DNA of 64,000 bases, from positions 62,001-126,000 of the forward strand of contig LQXN01000062.1 of assembly GCA_001648575.1 (NCBI GenBank). The letters run 5' to 3'. This document shows, one piece after another, positions 34,043-42,962 of this stretch. Every line of letters begins with the position of its first letter. Position 1 is the stretch's first letter. Under the pieces are notes generated by a model. The model had not been told where the DNA came from. It did no database searches and saw only the letters and a list, made by a program, of their open reading frames with translations. The position numbers and the translations under genes are program-made. Origin of the DNA: Sutcliffiella horikoshii DSM 8719. Its GTDB lineage: Bacteria > Bacillota > Bacilli > Bacillales > Bacillaceae_I.

Positions 34043-35105
34043 ATGTCATTACTCCCGTTTTTTCATTGATGAGTTTCAGAAATTGTGTAAATACATGATT
34101 GGTATCTTGAGGTCCGGGGTGTGCTTCCGGGTGGAATTGAACACTTAAGATGGGAAGTTTTTTGTGCTGAAGTCCTTCAACGGTCCCATCATTGATATTT
34201 TTATAGGTTATGGAAAAAATCTCTTTATCTATGGAGTCTTCATTGACGTCATAGCTGTGATTCTGTGAAGTGATGTATACCTTCCCTGTGGTGATATCTT
34301 TGACAGGGTGGTTACCGCCCCTATGCCCGAAAAGTAATTTACTAGTCTTGGCACCGAAACTGAGTGCCAACAATTGATGACCTAGGCATATTCCGAGTGT
34401 GGGAAAAGCCTCTGCTATTTTCTTGATTTTTGGAAGTTGGTCTGTTAAGGTTTCAGGATTTCCTGGTCCGTTGCTCATGAGTACGCCGTCTGGGTTGAGA
34501 GATTGTAATTTTTCATAGCTGATTGAGTAAGGTAATACAGTGACCCGACATCCTGCGAAAAGTAGAGCATCCAAAATGGATTTTTTATAGCCGTAATCGA
34601 TTAAAGCGATATGTGCTCCAATGCCTGGATAGGTTTTCTGAACTTTGATGGAAACGAAATCTACCCAATTCTCCTCAACTTCCAGGGTTGGAATATCTTT
34701 CACAGAGTTTGTGATGAACCCTTTGACAGATCCATGATTACGTATTGTCTTCACCAGTTCTCTAGTGTCAACGTTACATATGCCGCTGACGCCCATCTGT
34801 TCCAGCAGCTCTGGTGCATCACCAACGGAAGCATAGTGATTAGGCAGATCGCAGGATTCTCCCATCACAACACCTTTGGCATATATGTTATCCGCTTCAT
34901 AATCATTAGGGTTAATACCGTAATTTCCTATCAACGGGTAACAAAACACGATAATCTGCCCAGCATAAGAAGGATCTGACATGATTTCTTGATAACCGGT
35001 CATACTCGTATTGAAAACCACTTCCCCGATCGTTTCTTCCTTGCTCCCGATTAATTTTCCGGGAAAAACCTCCCCAGTTTCAAGAATTAAATATCCTTTA
35101 TCCAT
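34029..35105 (-). CDS. carA: Carbamoyl phosphate synthase, small subunit (arginine-linked)
   Basis: This 358-residue class I glutamine amidotransferase has the N-terminal CPSase domain (GYLILETGEVFPGK ... TSMTGYQEIMSDPSYAGQI) and the catalytic LGICLGHQLLALSFGA with HPEAHPGPQDT. The start is the ATG preceded by AGGAGGATCAGC. It overlaps the end of argD by 8 bases; an 18-codon upstream extension would overlap argD further and has no ribosome site. Confidence 0.96.
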   Translation of the reverse strand: MDKGYLILETGEVFPGKLIGSKEETIGEVVFNTSMTGYQEIMSDPSYAGQIIVFCYPLIGNYGINPNDYEADNIYAKGVVMGESCDLPNHYASVGDAPELLEQMGVSGICNVDTRELVKTIRNHGSVKGFITNSVKDIPTLEVEENWVDFVSIKVQKTYPGIGAHIALIDYGYKKSILDALLFAGCRVTVLPYSISYEKLQSLNPDGVLMSNGPGNPETLTDQLPKIKKIAEAFPTLGICLGHQLLALSFGAKTSKLLFGHRGGNHPVKDITTGKVYITSQNHSYDVNEDSIDKEIFSITYKNINDGTVEGLQHKKLPILSVQFHPEAHPGPQDTNHVFTQFLKLINEKTGVMTYAIQ

Positions 35106-36294
35106 GCTGATCCTCCTCATAGTGCTGTAATACTTTGTTGAATTTATGAATAAATACATCCACTTCTTCTTTTGATACCGTTAATGGCGGAAGAAGCCTA
35201 ACCACATTTTGTCCTGCACTTAATAGTAATAGTTTTTCATTCAATGCTATCTTTACAAGCTCTATAGCATCTCCTTCAATTAAAATACCGATCAACATGC
35301 CCCTTCCTCTGATTTCTTTTATAAAAGGATGATGGCCTTTCAAAGCTTCAAGGTAAGACATTAAATACTGGCTTTGTTCGATGGAATTTCTTAGAACGTC
35401 TGTTTCATTTATAGCTTTTAATGTAGCTGTACCTGCACAGCTTGCCAACGGATTGCCTCCAAAGGTACTACCGTGCATGCCTGGTTGAAAGGCCGCGCCG
35501 ACCCTCGCTTTTGCAAGCATTGCTCCAATGGGGAACCCCGACCCCAATCCTTTTGCGAGCGTCATGATATCTGGCTCAATCCCGTATTGTTCATATAAAA
35601 ATAGGCTGCCTGTACGTCCCATTCCGGTTTGGACTTCATCCACGACCAACAAGATTCCATTTTCCTTACATATATAAGACAATTCCTTGATCCATTGGGG
35701 GTCAGCAGGAATTACTCCTCCTTCCCCTTGGAGAAGTTCCAACATCACTGCTGTAGGAGATATTTCTTTTATAGCTTGCAGTGATTGATCTTCATTGAAA
35801 GGCAAGTGGATGAACCCCTCTAGCATCGGTTCAAAGCCTGTTTTTATCTTCTCCTGACCGGTCGCTGCCACTGTAGCTAATGTTCTGCCGTGGAAACTTT
35901 GCTTAAACGTCACAATATTTGCTTGTTTGCCAACATTTTTCTTTGCAAAAGAACGAATAAGCTTGATGGCAGCCTCGTTCGCCTCTGCCCCACTGTTACA
36001 GAAAAACACCTGATCAAAGCAGGATTTTTCAACCAATAGCCCGGCTAGCTCTTCTTGTTTTGGAATATGATAAAGGTTAGAAGTATGCCAAAGTCTAGTC
36101 AGCTGCTCTTGAAGGGCCTCTTGGACATGTGGCGGGCAATGTCCAAGATTGCATGTTGCAATTCCACTTGTGAAGTCCAGGAACTCCTCTCCATCGTCAG
36201 ACCAGACATAAGTGCCTTTTCCATTTTGAATGGATAATGGAAGTCTATTGTATGTATTCATGACAGGTGACTGATTCATAGTAGATTTAAACAC
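35098..36294 (-). CDS. argD: N-acetylornithine aminotransferase
   Basis: This 398-residue class III PLP aminotransferase has VFFCNSGAEANEAAIKLIRSF, VDEVQTGMGRTGSLF, and the PLP lysine in MTLAKGLGSGFPIGAML. It converts N-acetylglutamate semialdehyde to N-acetylornithine. The likely start is GTG at 36294, which overlaps the argB stop by 8 bases and uses GGAGG inside argB. An ATG 5 codons later is possible but has no site. Confidence 0.95.
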   Translation of the reverse strand: MFKSTMNQSPVMNTYNRLPLSIQNGKGTYVWSDDGEEFLDFTSGIATCNLGHCPPHVQEALQEQLTRLWHTSNLYHIPKQEELAGLLVEKSCFDQVFFCNSGAEANEAAIKLIRSFAKKNVGKQANIVTFKQSFHGRTLATVAATGQEKIKTGFEPMLEGFIHLPFNEDQSLQAIKEISPTAVMLELLQGEGGVIPADPQWIKELSYICKENGILLVVDEVQTGMGRTGSLFLYEQYGIEPDIMTLAKGLGSGFPIGAMLAKARVGAAFQPGMHGSTFGGNPLASCAGTATLKAINETDVLRNSIEQSQYLMSYLEALKGHHPFIKEIRGRGMLIGILIEGDAIELVKIALNEKLLLLSAGQNVVRLLPPLTVSKEEVDVFIHKFNKVLQHYEEDQHG

Positions 36295-37084
36295 TTTTTT
36301 CCATAACCTCCTCCAGATAGAATGTAGTCCCCACTCCTCCCTGACCTAAAGCAAATAAAGTTAATGCATCAGGTGTTGCACCGTTTATGATGCCCACCTT
36401 TGTTACCCCATTCACCAGGCAGGATATTGCTGCATTAACTTTTGGAATCATCCCTCCAGTAATATGAGTTTCTTCTATTAATCTGACAACTTGTGAATCT
36501 GATAAACTAGCAACGATGGATTCCCCTACTTTCACACCGTCTACATCTGTAACCATGCATAAACTAGAATGAAAAGCACTAGCAATTGCAGCAGCTGCAA
36601 GATCCGCATTTATGTTATAGTGCTGTCCCTTATTATCCACAGCAACAGGAGATATGATCGGGATGACCTCCTGTGTCATCACCGCTATAAGCAATTGTTT
36701 GTTCACCCGTTCAATTTCTCCGACAAGCCCCAATTCCTCTGCATTGGTAATGGGCTTTGCCATCAGAAACTTTCCATCGACTCCGCTCAAGCCGAGTGCG
36801 TTTCCACCCGCTTTCATCACTTGACGTACAAGATGTTTATTCATACTCCCGGATAAAACCATCTCCACCACTTCCAATACAGGTTCCGTCGTCATCCTCA
36901 ACCCATTTACGAAAGTGGTTTCCACATTAAGGGTGGAGAGAAGCGAGGATATCGATGGACCTCCTCCATGTACGATGATGGGTTGGATATCATGAATGCT
37001 CTTCAATTCCACAAGTTCCTTATAGAAGGAAAAGGGAAGATTTTCGATGGTGCTGCCACCACATTTAATAATGAGTGCTTTCAT
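36287..37084 (-). CDS. argB: N-acetylglutamate kinase
   Basis: This 265-residue amino-acid kinase has KCGGSTIENL at the start, HGGGPSISSLLSTLNV, NINADLAAAAIASAF and GMIPKVNAAISCLVNGVTKVGIING. It phosphorylates N-acetylglutamate. The short form without an N-terminal helix suggests the enzyme that is not feedback-inhibited by arginine, as in other ArgJ-containing linear/cyclic pathways; this is family-based inference. AAAGGAGGG precedes the ATG. Confidence 0.96.
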   Translation of the reverse strand: MKALIIKCGGSTIENLPFSFYKELVELKSIHDIQPIIVHGGGPSISSLLSTLNVETTFVNGLRMTTEPVLEVVEMVLSGSMNKHLVRQVMKAGGNALGLSGVDGKFLMAKPITNAEELGLVGEIERVNKQLLIAVMTQEVIPIISPVAVDNKGQHYNINADLAAAAIASAFHSSLCMVTDVDGVKVGESIVASLSDSQVVRLIEETHITGGMIPKVNAAISCLVNGVTKVGIINGATPDALTLFALGQGGVGTTFYLEEVMEKSV

Positions 37085-37099
37085 CTTTTGAGCCCTCCT

Positions 37100-38338
37100 T
37101 TATGTTCGATATGATGCATTAATTCGAACGTAGTCATAGGATAAATCACAGCCCCAGGCTGTTGCTTTTTGATCACCAGCGAACAGGTCTACAAGTATTT
37201 CTATTTTTTCATTTTTTAGATAGTGTTTTGCTTCTTCTTCACTGAATGGTGCTGGCATCCCTTTATGGACAACTTGGATTGGTCCTAATTTCACTTGAAT
37301 TTCATTCGTGTCAACTCTAATACCGCTATAGCCTATCGCGTTGACGATTCTTCCCCAGTTCGGGTCTTCTCCATATACCGCAGTCTTGACCAAGCTGGAT
37401 CCAACAATGGTTTTGGCAATCACTTGTGCATCAAGAACAGTTACTGCACCTTTTACATGTACTTCAATTAATTTGGTTGCACCTTCCCCGTCACGGGCTA
37501 TCTGTTGTGACAGGGATTGGCAAACAAGCTGAAGACCTTCCTTGAATTTTTGGTATCCCAGATCATTTTGTTGCCACTCTTCATTTCCAGCCATACCGTT
37601 AGCAAGAACCAATACCATATCATTTGTACTTGTATCCCCATCGACAGTAATCATATTGAACGTATCCATCGTTACTTCTTTCAGAGCTTGTTGTAACGCA
37701 TTTTGGTTTATATTTGCATCCGTAGTGACAAAACCGAGCATCGTCGCCATGTTTGGATGTACCATACCTGAACCTTTAGCAGCACCTGCCATCGTGATGG
37801 TTTTTCCATCTATTTGCATATGAAAACAAATATTTTTCGTGAAAGTATCAGTAGTAAGAATTGCTTCTTCAAAAGCTGTTGAATCTACTATAGAAGCAAT
37901 TGCTGATATCGATTCCACTCCCTGTTCTATTTTTTCAATTGGCAGTTGTTCTCCAATGACTCCCGTGGAAATTACTGCAACCTTATGTTCTGCCAGGTCT
38001 GTCTTATCTGCAAAAGCCTTTCTCATTGTATATGCATTTTCTAAACCAGTTTTTCCGGTACAAGAGTTGGCATTACCGGAATTCACCAGGATTGCCTGAA
38101 TAGTTCCATCATTTGCGATGCTTTCTTGAGTAACTTTTAATGGTGCTGCCTGGAACTGATTGGTTGTATATACTGCAGCCGCATTGGCAGGTACTGAACT
38201 GTATATCCAACCTAAATCTTTTCTCTTCCGCTTAATCCCACAATGCAACCCACCCGCAGTGAAGCCTGCAGGGGTGCAGATATTGCCCCCTTTTGTCACA
38301 TTCCACTTTTCTTTCTTCGTTAAAGTTTCCACCTTCAT
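37100..38338 (-). CDS. argJ: Glutamate N-acetyltransferase / ornithine acetyltransferase
   Basis: This 412-residue ArgJ recycles acetyl groups from N-acetylornithine to glutamate. It shows the self-cleavage site AKGSGMVHPNMATMLGF (between Ala and Thr), GDPNWGRIVNAIGYSG and QIARDGEGATKLIEV. The start is the ATG after AGAGGTGAG. It makes a separate ArgE unnecessary. Confidence 0.96.
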   Translation of the reverse strand: MKVETLTKKEKWNVTKGGNICTPAGFTAGGLHCGIKRKRKDLGWIYSSVPANAAAVYTTNQFQAAPLKVTQESIANDGTIQAILVNSGNANSCTGKTGLENAYTMRKAFADKTDLAEHKVAVISTGVIGEQLPIEKIEQGVESISAIASIVDSTAFEEAILTTDTFTKNICFHMQIDGKTITMAGAAKGSGMVHPNMATMLGFVTTDANINQNALQQALKEVTMDTFNMITVDGDTSTNDMVLVLANGMAGNEEWQQNDLGYQKFKEGLQLVCQSLSQQIARDGEGATKLIEVHVKGAVTVLDAQVIAKTIVGSSLVKTAVYGEDPNWGRIVNAIGYSGIRVDTNEIQVKLGPIQVVHKGMPAPFSEEEAKHYLKNEKIEILVDLFAGDQKATAWGCDLSYDYVRINASYRT

Positions 38339-38370
38339 GAACTCACCTCTTTTTATGGAATATCTCAAAC

Positions 38371-39408
38371 CTATGGATAGACTGGTGAAATCTTCAGTCC
38401 TGCACTTTCATCCCATCCGTTCATCAGGTTCATGTTCTGTACTGCCTGGCCGGAAGCACCTTTCATTACATTGTCAATAACAGATACAATCATTATTCTG
38501 TTCGTTCTGCCATCCACTGTCACTCCTACATCACAAAAGTTGGAACCAAATACTTCTTTCGTTGCTGGCCATTTGCCTTCCTGTCTGATACGAACGAAGT
38601 ATTCGTCTTCATAAAACTCCTGATAATACTTCAGAACTGCTTCAGTGGTCAAAGGTTCCATTAAATCCGCATATATTGTACACATGATACCTCTAGACAT
38701 CGGAACGAGGTGTGGGGTAAACGTGATGGTGGCAGTTTCACCGGAGTAGGCTTGAATCACTTGTTCCATTTCCGGGATATGCTGATGACTTCCGAGCTTG
38801 TATGCTTTAACATTTTCGTTCACCTCACAATAATGGGTACCCATGGAAGCTTTCCTTCCTGCCCCGGTAACCCCGGACTTTCCATCTATAATGATGGAGT
38901 TTGTATCTATCAGGCACTCCTTTAATACAGGTGCCAGACCAAGCAAAGTTGCAGTCGGGTAACAACCGGGATTTGCAATCAATGTAGAGGTTTTGATTTC
39001 TTGCCGGAAAAGTTCTGGCAAACCATATGTAGATTTTTTCAAAACTGATTCAGGTGCTGATGAATATTTATACCATTTGTCGTATAATAAGGAATCCTTC
39101 AACCTGTGGTCTCCTGAAAGATCAATACATGGAATCTGTTTCTCTATAAAACGATGGATCAAGTTTTTGGAAACTCCAGAAGGTGTGGAAAAAAAGAATA
39201 ATTCTGCCTTACCCATTATCTCTTCAATGTTGATCTGCTCGAGTCTTGTCTCTGTAATTCCTTGTAAATGAGGATATTGTTCTGTTATCAATTGTCCGCT
39301 CGTTGAATGGGATGCCATAATGCTTATTTCCACTTCTGGATGTTGTTGCAGAATTCTTATTAATTCAGCTCCGCTATATCCGTTCGCCCCAATAATTCCA
39401 ACCTTCAA
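38371..39408 (-). CDS. argC: N-acetyl-gamma-glutamyl-phosphate reductase
   Basis: This 345-residue enzyme has the Rossmann start VGIIGANGYSGAELIRILQQHP and the catalytic Cys in IANPGCYPTATLLGLAP. It reduces N-acetylglutamyl phosphate. A TTG start at 39408 is chosen because GGAGAGG lies 9 bases upstream and the length then equals the usual 345. Two upstream ATGs (39417 and 39426) lie on or before that ribosome site and almost at the predicted transcript start. It is the first gene of the arginine operon. Confidence 0.92.
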   Translation of the reverse strand: MKVGIIGANGYSGAELIRILQQHPEVEISIMASHSTSGQLITEQYPHLQGITETRLEQINIEEIMGKAELFFFSTPSGVSKNLIHRFIEKQIPCIDLSGDHRLKDSLLYDKWYKYSSAPESVLKKSTYGLPELFRQEIKTSTLIANPGCYPTATLLGLAPVLKECLIDTNSIIIDGKSGVTGAGRKASMGTHYCEVNENVKAYKLGSHQHIPEMEQVIQAYSGETATITFTPHLVPMSRGIMCTIYADLMEPLTTEAVLKYYQEFYEDEYFVRIRQEGKWPATKEVFGSNFCDVGVTVDGRTNRIMIVSVIDNVMKGASGQAVQNMNLMNGWDESAGLKISPVYP

Positions 39409-39444
39409 TTCCTTCATCCTCTCCATGGATTTATAATATGAATT

Positions 39445-39473
39445 ATTATAACTACGTATGTATAAAAATACAA
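39445..39473 (-). promoter_or_regulatory. Promoter and ARG-box-like operator of the arginine operon
   Basis: Read on the minus strand, TTGTAT (39473-39468) and TATAAT (39450-39445) are 17 bases apart. The palindrome TGTATTTTTATACA (39472-39459) overlaps the -35 element and the start of the spacer, a position that suits repression by AhrC/ArgR with arginine as corepressor. The binding protein is inferred. Confidence 0.7.
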
Positions 39474-39490
39474 CAAGTTTTTAGAAGAAA

Positions 39491-39522
39491 TAAAAAAAAC
39501 ACGGAAGTCAGACACTCCCGTG
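39491..39522 (-). terminator. Terminator after the M20 peptidase gene
   Basis: The stem CACGGAAG / CTCCCGTG is followed on the minus strand by TTTTTTTTATTTC. It separates the peptidase gene from the arginine promoter. Confidence 0.75.
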
Positions 39523-39535
39523 GTCAATATTTTCT

Positions 39536-40669
39536 CTATTTTCCTAATGCAACAATCGTCTTAGCCAATAACTCTGTTCGTTCCGTAAGCGATGGGATTT
39601 CTAAGTATTCTTTTTCACTATGGGCATTTCCCCCAACCGGACCCATGCCATCGACCGTTGCTATCCCCATTGCAGCAGTGAAAGATGCATCCGACCCACC
39701 ACCTGTGGCTGTATCTTTAACCTCCAGTCCAATCTTTTCCCCCACTCTTTCTATAACATGGAGCAAGGATTCAGTCTGTTCGGTCTTTTCCATCGGTAAT
39801 CTATTCATCTCACCTACAAGCTCAACCTCTGTCCCTTTGACATCCGAAGAAGCACAGATTTTTTCCAATTTTCGCTCGATTGGTATGGCCTGTTCCTGTT
39901 CTGTTATCCGGATGTCTACATGTGCAACGGCACTGTCGGAAATAGTATTGACGGATGACCCTCCTTCAATTAGACCTACATTCACACTGATCCCTTTTGA
40001 GTGGTCATTAAGCGCATGTAATTGAATGACTTTATGCGCTAATTCTTCAATTGCACTTCTCCCTTTTTCAGGTTCGATCCCGGAATGTGCTGCCCGTCCT
40101 TTTACGCTTATGGTATATTTTCCTTTTCCTCTTCTAGCGGTTACTAGTGACCCATCTTTTCTTGCCGGCTCCATAATAAGTGCATATTTTTTCCCTTGTG
40201 CCTTGCTTTCGATTAAGGTTTTAGAGGAAGGAGAACCTATTTCCTCATCACTATTCAATACAAGGACAACATCCCTGTAAGCATTAGAACGAGTGTGGAT
40301 CAATGCTTTCATGGCATATAAAATGGAAACCTGACTTGCTTTCATATCAATTACTCCCGGTCCATAAGCCCTGTTACCTTCCACCCTGAATGGACGGACC
40401 TCTACAGTTCCATTTGGGAACACAGTATCCATGTGTGCGACTATGATGACTTTGGGGTCTGATGCCATAGGATGTTGGATGATCAGATGATTTCCGTATT
40501 CCTCTTCTTCTATAACTTGTACAGCGAATCCAATGGATCTATACTCCTTTGACAATATTGCCCCAATCTTATCAATACCTTCTTTTGAAGTAGAACCGCT
40601 ATCAATATTTACTAATTTCTCCAGCAGTTCAAGCATTTCTGATTGGTTGTTCTGTAAAAACTCTTGCAT
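39536..40669 (-). CDS. M20-family metallopeptidase (carboxypeptidase G2-like)
   Basis: This 377-residue M20 zinc enzyme has IIVAHMDTVFPNGT (first metal ligands), YGPGVIDMKASQVSILYAMKAL, LVLNSDEEIGSPSSK (catalytic Glu pair), KGRAAHSGIEPEKGRSAIEELA in the lid domain and GGGSDASFTAAMGIATVDGMGPVGGNAHS at the end. This matches glutamate carboxypeptidase-type enzymes better than ArgE or DapE. No signal peptide. It is upstream of the arginine operon on the same strand, but a terminator lies between. Confidence 0.88.
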   Translation of the reverse strand: MQEFLQNNQSEMLELLEKLVNIDSGSTSKEGIDKIGAILSKEYRSIGFAVQVIEEEEYGNHLIIQHPMASDPKVIIVAHMDTVFPNGTVEVRPFRVEGNRAYGPGVIDMKASQVSILYAMKALIHTRSNAYRDVVLVLNSDEEIGSPSSKTLIESKAQGKKYALIMEPARKDGSLVTARRGKGKYTISVKGRAAHSGIEPEKGRSAIEELAHKVIQLHALNDHSKGISVNVGLIEGGSSVNTISDSAVAHVDIRITEQEQAIPIERKLEKICASSDVKGTEVELVGEMNRLPMEKTEQTESLLHVIERVGEKIGLEVKDTATGGGSDASFTAAMGIATVDGMGPVGGNAHSEKEYLEIPSLTERTELLAKTIVALGK

Positions 40670-40884
40670 CTGACTCTCTCCTGACTTATTTTACGCATAA
40701 TACTAATATTTTTGTTTAGAACGTATCACCTTTACCATTATACCTCTTCTAATTATGAAGTCCTATATTTCCTTTATTCTACCTATTTAGAGATCTTAAA
40801 CCTAATCCACAAAAAGAGTTTCACTATCAGAATAAACAATCTATTATGCTTTCCCATTATTCTGTGGTATATTAGTTAAGCGAT

Positions 40885-40998
40885 GAGCTGAATTGTGTAA
40901 GTCGAGGGACACGCTCTTTGAGCAAGGCATGAATGTGGTCATGCTGTCCCTCGCCTCAATACGCACGAAGGCACCTTTATAGGTGCCTTCTTTTTTTT
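40885..40998 (+). ncRNA. Candidate structured small RNA (three-way junction plus terminator)
   Basis: A closing stem GAGGGACA (40904-40911) / TGTCCCTC (40945-40952) encloses two hairpins. These are GCTC-TTT-GAGC (40913-40923) and GCATGA / TCATGC (40927-40944). A perfect 10-bp terminator GAAGGCACCT / AGGTGCCTTC with eight Ts follows at 40967-40998. A TATATT box lies at about 40869. The 370-base gap (40670-41039) has no convincing open frame. The next gene has its own extended -10 (TGCTATACT), so this looks like a free-standing RNA rather than a leader. I do not recognise an Rfam family; the 5' end is a guess. Confidence 0.5.
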
Positions 40999-41000
40999 GT

Positions 41001-41008
41001 GCTATACT
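41001..41008 (+). promoter_or_regulatory. Extended -10 promoter element of the Gfo/Idh gene
   Basis: TGCTATACT-type sequence right after the terminator at 40967-40998 gives a transcript start near 41015, 25 bases before the ATG. No good -35 is visible, as expected for extended -10 promoters. Confidence 0.4.
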
Positions 41009-41039
41009 TGCTACATTCTTATAGAAAGAAGGAATTCAA

Positions 41040-42032
41040 ATGATACGTTTTGGGATTATCGGGACGAATTGGATAACAGAATCTTTTATTTCAGCTGCAC
41101 AGGAATTGAACGACTTCCGCTTAACTGCTGTCTATTCTCGAAAAGAAGAAACAGCTAAAGAGTTTGCAAGTAAATTTCAACTTTCAACTACTTATACTGA
41201 TTTAGATGACTTTTCAAAGAGCAATGAAATAGATGCCGTATACATAGCAAGTCCAAACTCCTTTCATGCCCATCAAGCCATAGCTTGCATGGATCAAGGG
41301 AAGCACGTTCTTTGCGAAAAACCAATAGCCTCTAATCTAAATGAATTATTGGAAATGAAAGCTGCTTCAGAAAGGAACAATGTCGTCCTTATGGAAGCAA
41401 TGAAAACCACCCTTTTACCAAATTTCCTTGCAGTAAAAGAAAACTTACATAAAATCGGAAAGATCAGGCGTTATAATGCCAGCTACTGTCAGTATTCTTC
41501 ACGCTATGATAAATACAAAGAAGGAATTGTTATGAATGCCTTCAAACCTGAATTTTCAAATGGTTCTTTGATGGATATTGGAATTTATACAATCTATCCA
41601 ATGGTTACATTGTTCGGAAAGCCAAAGGGGTTGCAAGCAAATGCACATTTGCTCGAATCAGGTGTAGATGGACAAGGAAGCATTTTGTTTGAATATGATG
41701 GTATGGATGCAACTGTTACCTACTCCAAAATAGCAAACTCCTACCTCCATTCTGAAATTCAGGGCGAAGAAGGAACGATTATCATAGATAAGATTCATAC
41801 TCCGGAGAAATTACTGATAAAATACAATGACGGCACAGAGGAAGACATTACTCTTCCTCAAAATACTAAATCCATGTTTTATGAAGCAGAAGAGTTCATC
41901 CGTTTAATAAAATCCGGAGAAAAAGAATCAACAATGAACTCTATAACAAATTCCTTGACTACCATGGAGTTAATAGAGAATGCACGCTATCAAATTGGCC
42001 TTACCTACCCCGCAGATCAAAAAGCAACATAA
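41040..42032 (+). CDS. Gfo/Idh/MocA-family oxidoreductase (YulF-like)
   Basis: This 330-residue NAD(P)-dependent dehydrogenase has the Rossmann start RFGIIGTNWITESFISAA, AVYIASPNSFHAHQAIACM and HVLCEKPIASNLNEL. The C-terminal part has GSLMDIGIYTIYPMVTLFG. The GTNWIT start recalls B. subtilis YulF. Substrate unknown. AGAAGGAA lies before the ATG and a terminator follows at about 42045-42082. Confidence 0.88.
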   Translation: MIRFGIIGTNWITESFISAAQELNDFRLTAVYSRKEETAKEFASKFQLSTTYTDLDDFSKSNEIDAVYIASPNSFHAHQAIACMDQGKHVLCEKPIASNLNELLEMKAASERNNVVLMEAMKTTLLPNFLAVKENLHKIGKIRRYNASYCQYSSRYDKYKEGIVMNAFKPEFSNGSLMDIGIYTIYPMVTLFGKPKGLQANAHLLESGVDGQGSILFEYDGMDATVTYSKIANSYLHSEIQGEEGTIIIDKIHTPEKLLIKYNDGTEEDITLPQNTKSMFYEAEEFIRLIKSGEKESTMNSITNSLTTMELIENARYQIGLTYPADQKAT

Positions 42033-42044
42033 TTCAAAACTTCC

Positions 42045-42082
42045 AAAGGAATCGTCTTTCATCTAGGACGGTTTCTTTTTTA
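42045..42082 (+). terminator. Terminator of the Gfo/Idh gene
   Basis: The stem GAATCGTC / GACGGTTTC with a small asymmetric bulge is followed by TTTTTTATTG. Confidence 0.65.
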
Positions 42083-42230
42083 TTGTCTTTATCGTTCTCT
42101 ATCATTTTTACAGGATTTTCGCCCTTTTTTATAAAATCTATTAAATTGGTCTCTTACTAGAGGACATTCGTCCACTCTCTTCTCTAGCATTTACATACAA
42201 TGTGGTAGATAAGAAAAAGGGGGTGTTAGA

Positions 42231-42440
42231 ATGGCAGACAGTAATGAGATGAGACGAGATATTTCAAAACTAACACAGGCAACTACCAATATGATGCTTC
42301 AAAATGTATTAAAGAAACACAATGTACAATTAAGTGGTAAGAATTTTTCAAAAGAACAAAAAGCTCAGTTAAAAAAATTGGTTTCAGACATCCAAGATTC
42401 CTTCGGGAAATTGGAAAAACTTCAAAAAGAAGAAAAATAA
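42231..42440 (+). CDS. Small charged protein cotranscribed with the coat protein gene
   Basis: This 69-residue helical protein (SNEMRRDISKLTQATTNMMLQNVLKKHNVQLSG) has a Lys/Glu-rich tail. AAGGGGG lies upstream, and the next gene follows after 36 bases on the same strand. I do not recognise a family; its place next to a CotX-like gene suggests a role in spore coat or crust assembly. CATACAATG at about 42190 weakly resembles a sigma-K -10 element. Confidence 0.7.
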   Translation: MADSNEMRRDISKLTQATTNMMLQNVLKKHNVQLSGKNFSKEQKAQLKKLVSDIQDSFGKLEKLQKEEK

Positions 42441-42476
42441 AAATTTAAAATTAAAATTAAATGGGGGATTTAAATT

Positions 42477-42962
42477 ATGAGTAAAGATTGGTTATTCGGT
42501 GGAAGAAACTGCGGTCATGATAAGGGTTGCGGTTATGATGGCGGAGGATGGAACGCACTTGATGCAGGTTGCAGACATCCACTTGACAACGAGGGTGTAG
42601 CTCAAGAAGCTGCTCAAGTAAACAAAATGATCCAAAAATCTTATGAGCAAATTATCATCAAAGACTCTTGTGATGTTGAGGTAACAACTACTGACACTAA
42701 AATCGCAGTTTCGTTGCAAGCAGCAATTCAAGCAGCGATCGCTCTAGTAATCAGCGTTAGTATCGCAGACAGCGACAAAGCAGAGCAAGTACTACAAGAA
42801 TTGCTTCAAGGCTCCAAATCTGTACAAGTAAATAAACAACAAACGTATATTCAGAATTCTCGAGGTGTTCGTGTTACAACTACTGATACAGACCTAGTAT
42901 TGAACATCCAATTACTTCTTCAATTATTGATTGCTCTAGTTGTATCTGTAGACATCTTATAA
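42477..42962 (+). CDS. cotX: Spore coat protein, CotX/CotV family
   Basis: This 161-residue protein has two copies of the CotX domain. The first copy is IKDSCDVEVTTTDTKIAVSL with QAAIQAAIALVISVSIA, and the second is IQNSRGVRVTTTDTDLVLNI with QLLLQLLIALVVSVDIL. The N-terminal third is Gly/Cys/His-rich (GGRNCGHDKGCGYDGGGW). CotX-type proteins build the insoluble outer coat or crust in late sporulation. It is paired with a small gene upstream, unlike the cotVWXYZ cluster of B. subtilis. The symbol is by domain; cotV is an alternative. Confidence 0.88.
   Translation: MSKDWLFGGRNCGHDKGCGYDGGGWNALDAGCRHPLDNEGVAQEAAQVNKMIQKSYEQIIIKDSCDVEVTTTDTKIAVSLQAAIQAAIALVISVSIADSDKAEQVLQELLQGSKSVQVNKQQTYIQNSRGVRVTTTDTDLVLNIQLLLQLLIALVVSVDIL

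Noticed and set aside
40860-41040. Riboswitch or T-box leader for the Gfo/Idh gene
   Set aside because: The terminator is followed by a separate extended -10 element before the gene, and no T-box, SAM, TPP, purine or lysine core motif was recognised. No alternative antiterminator pairing was apparent.
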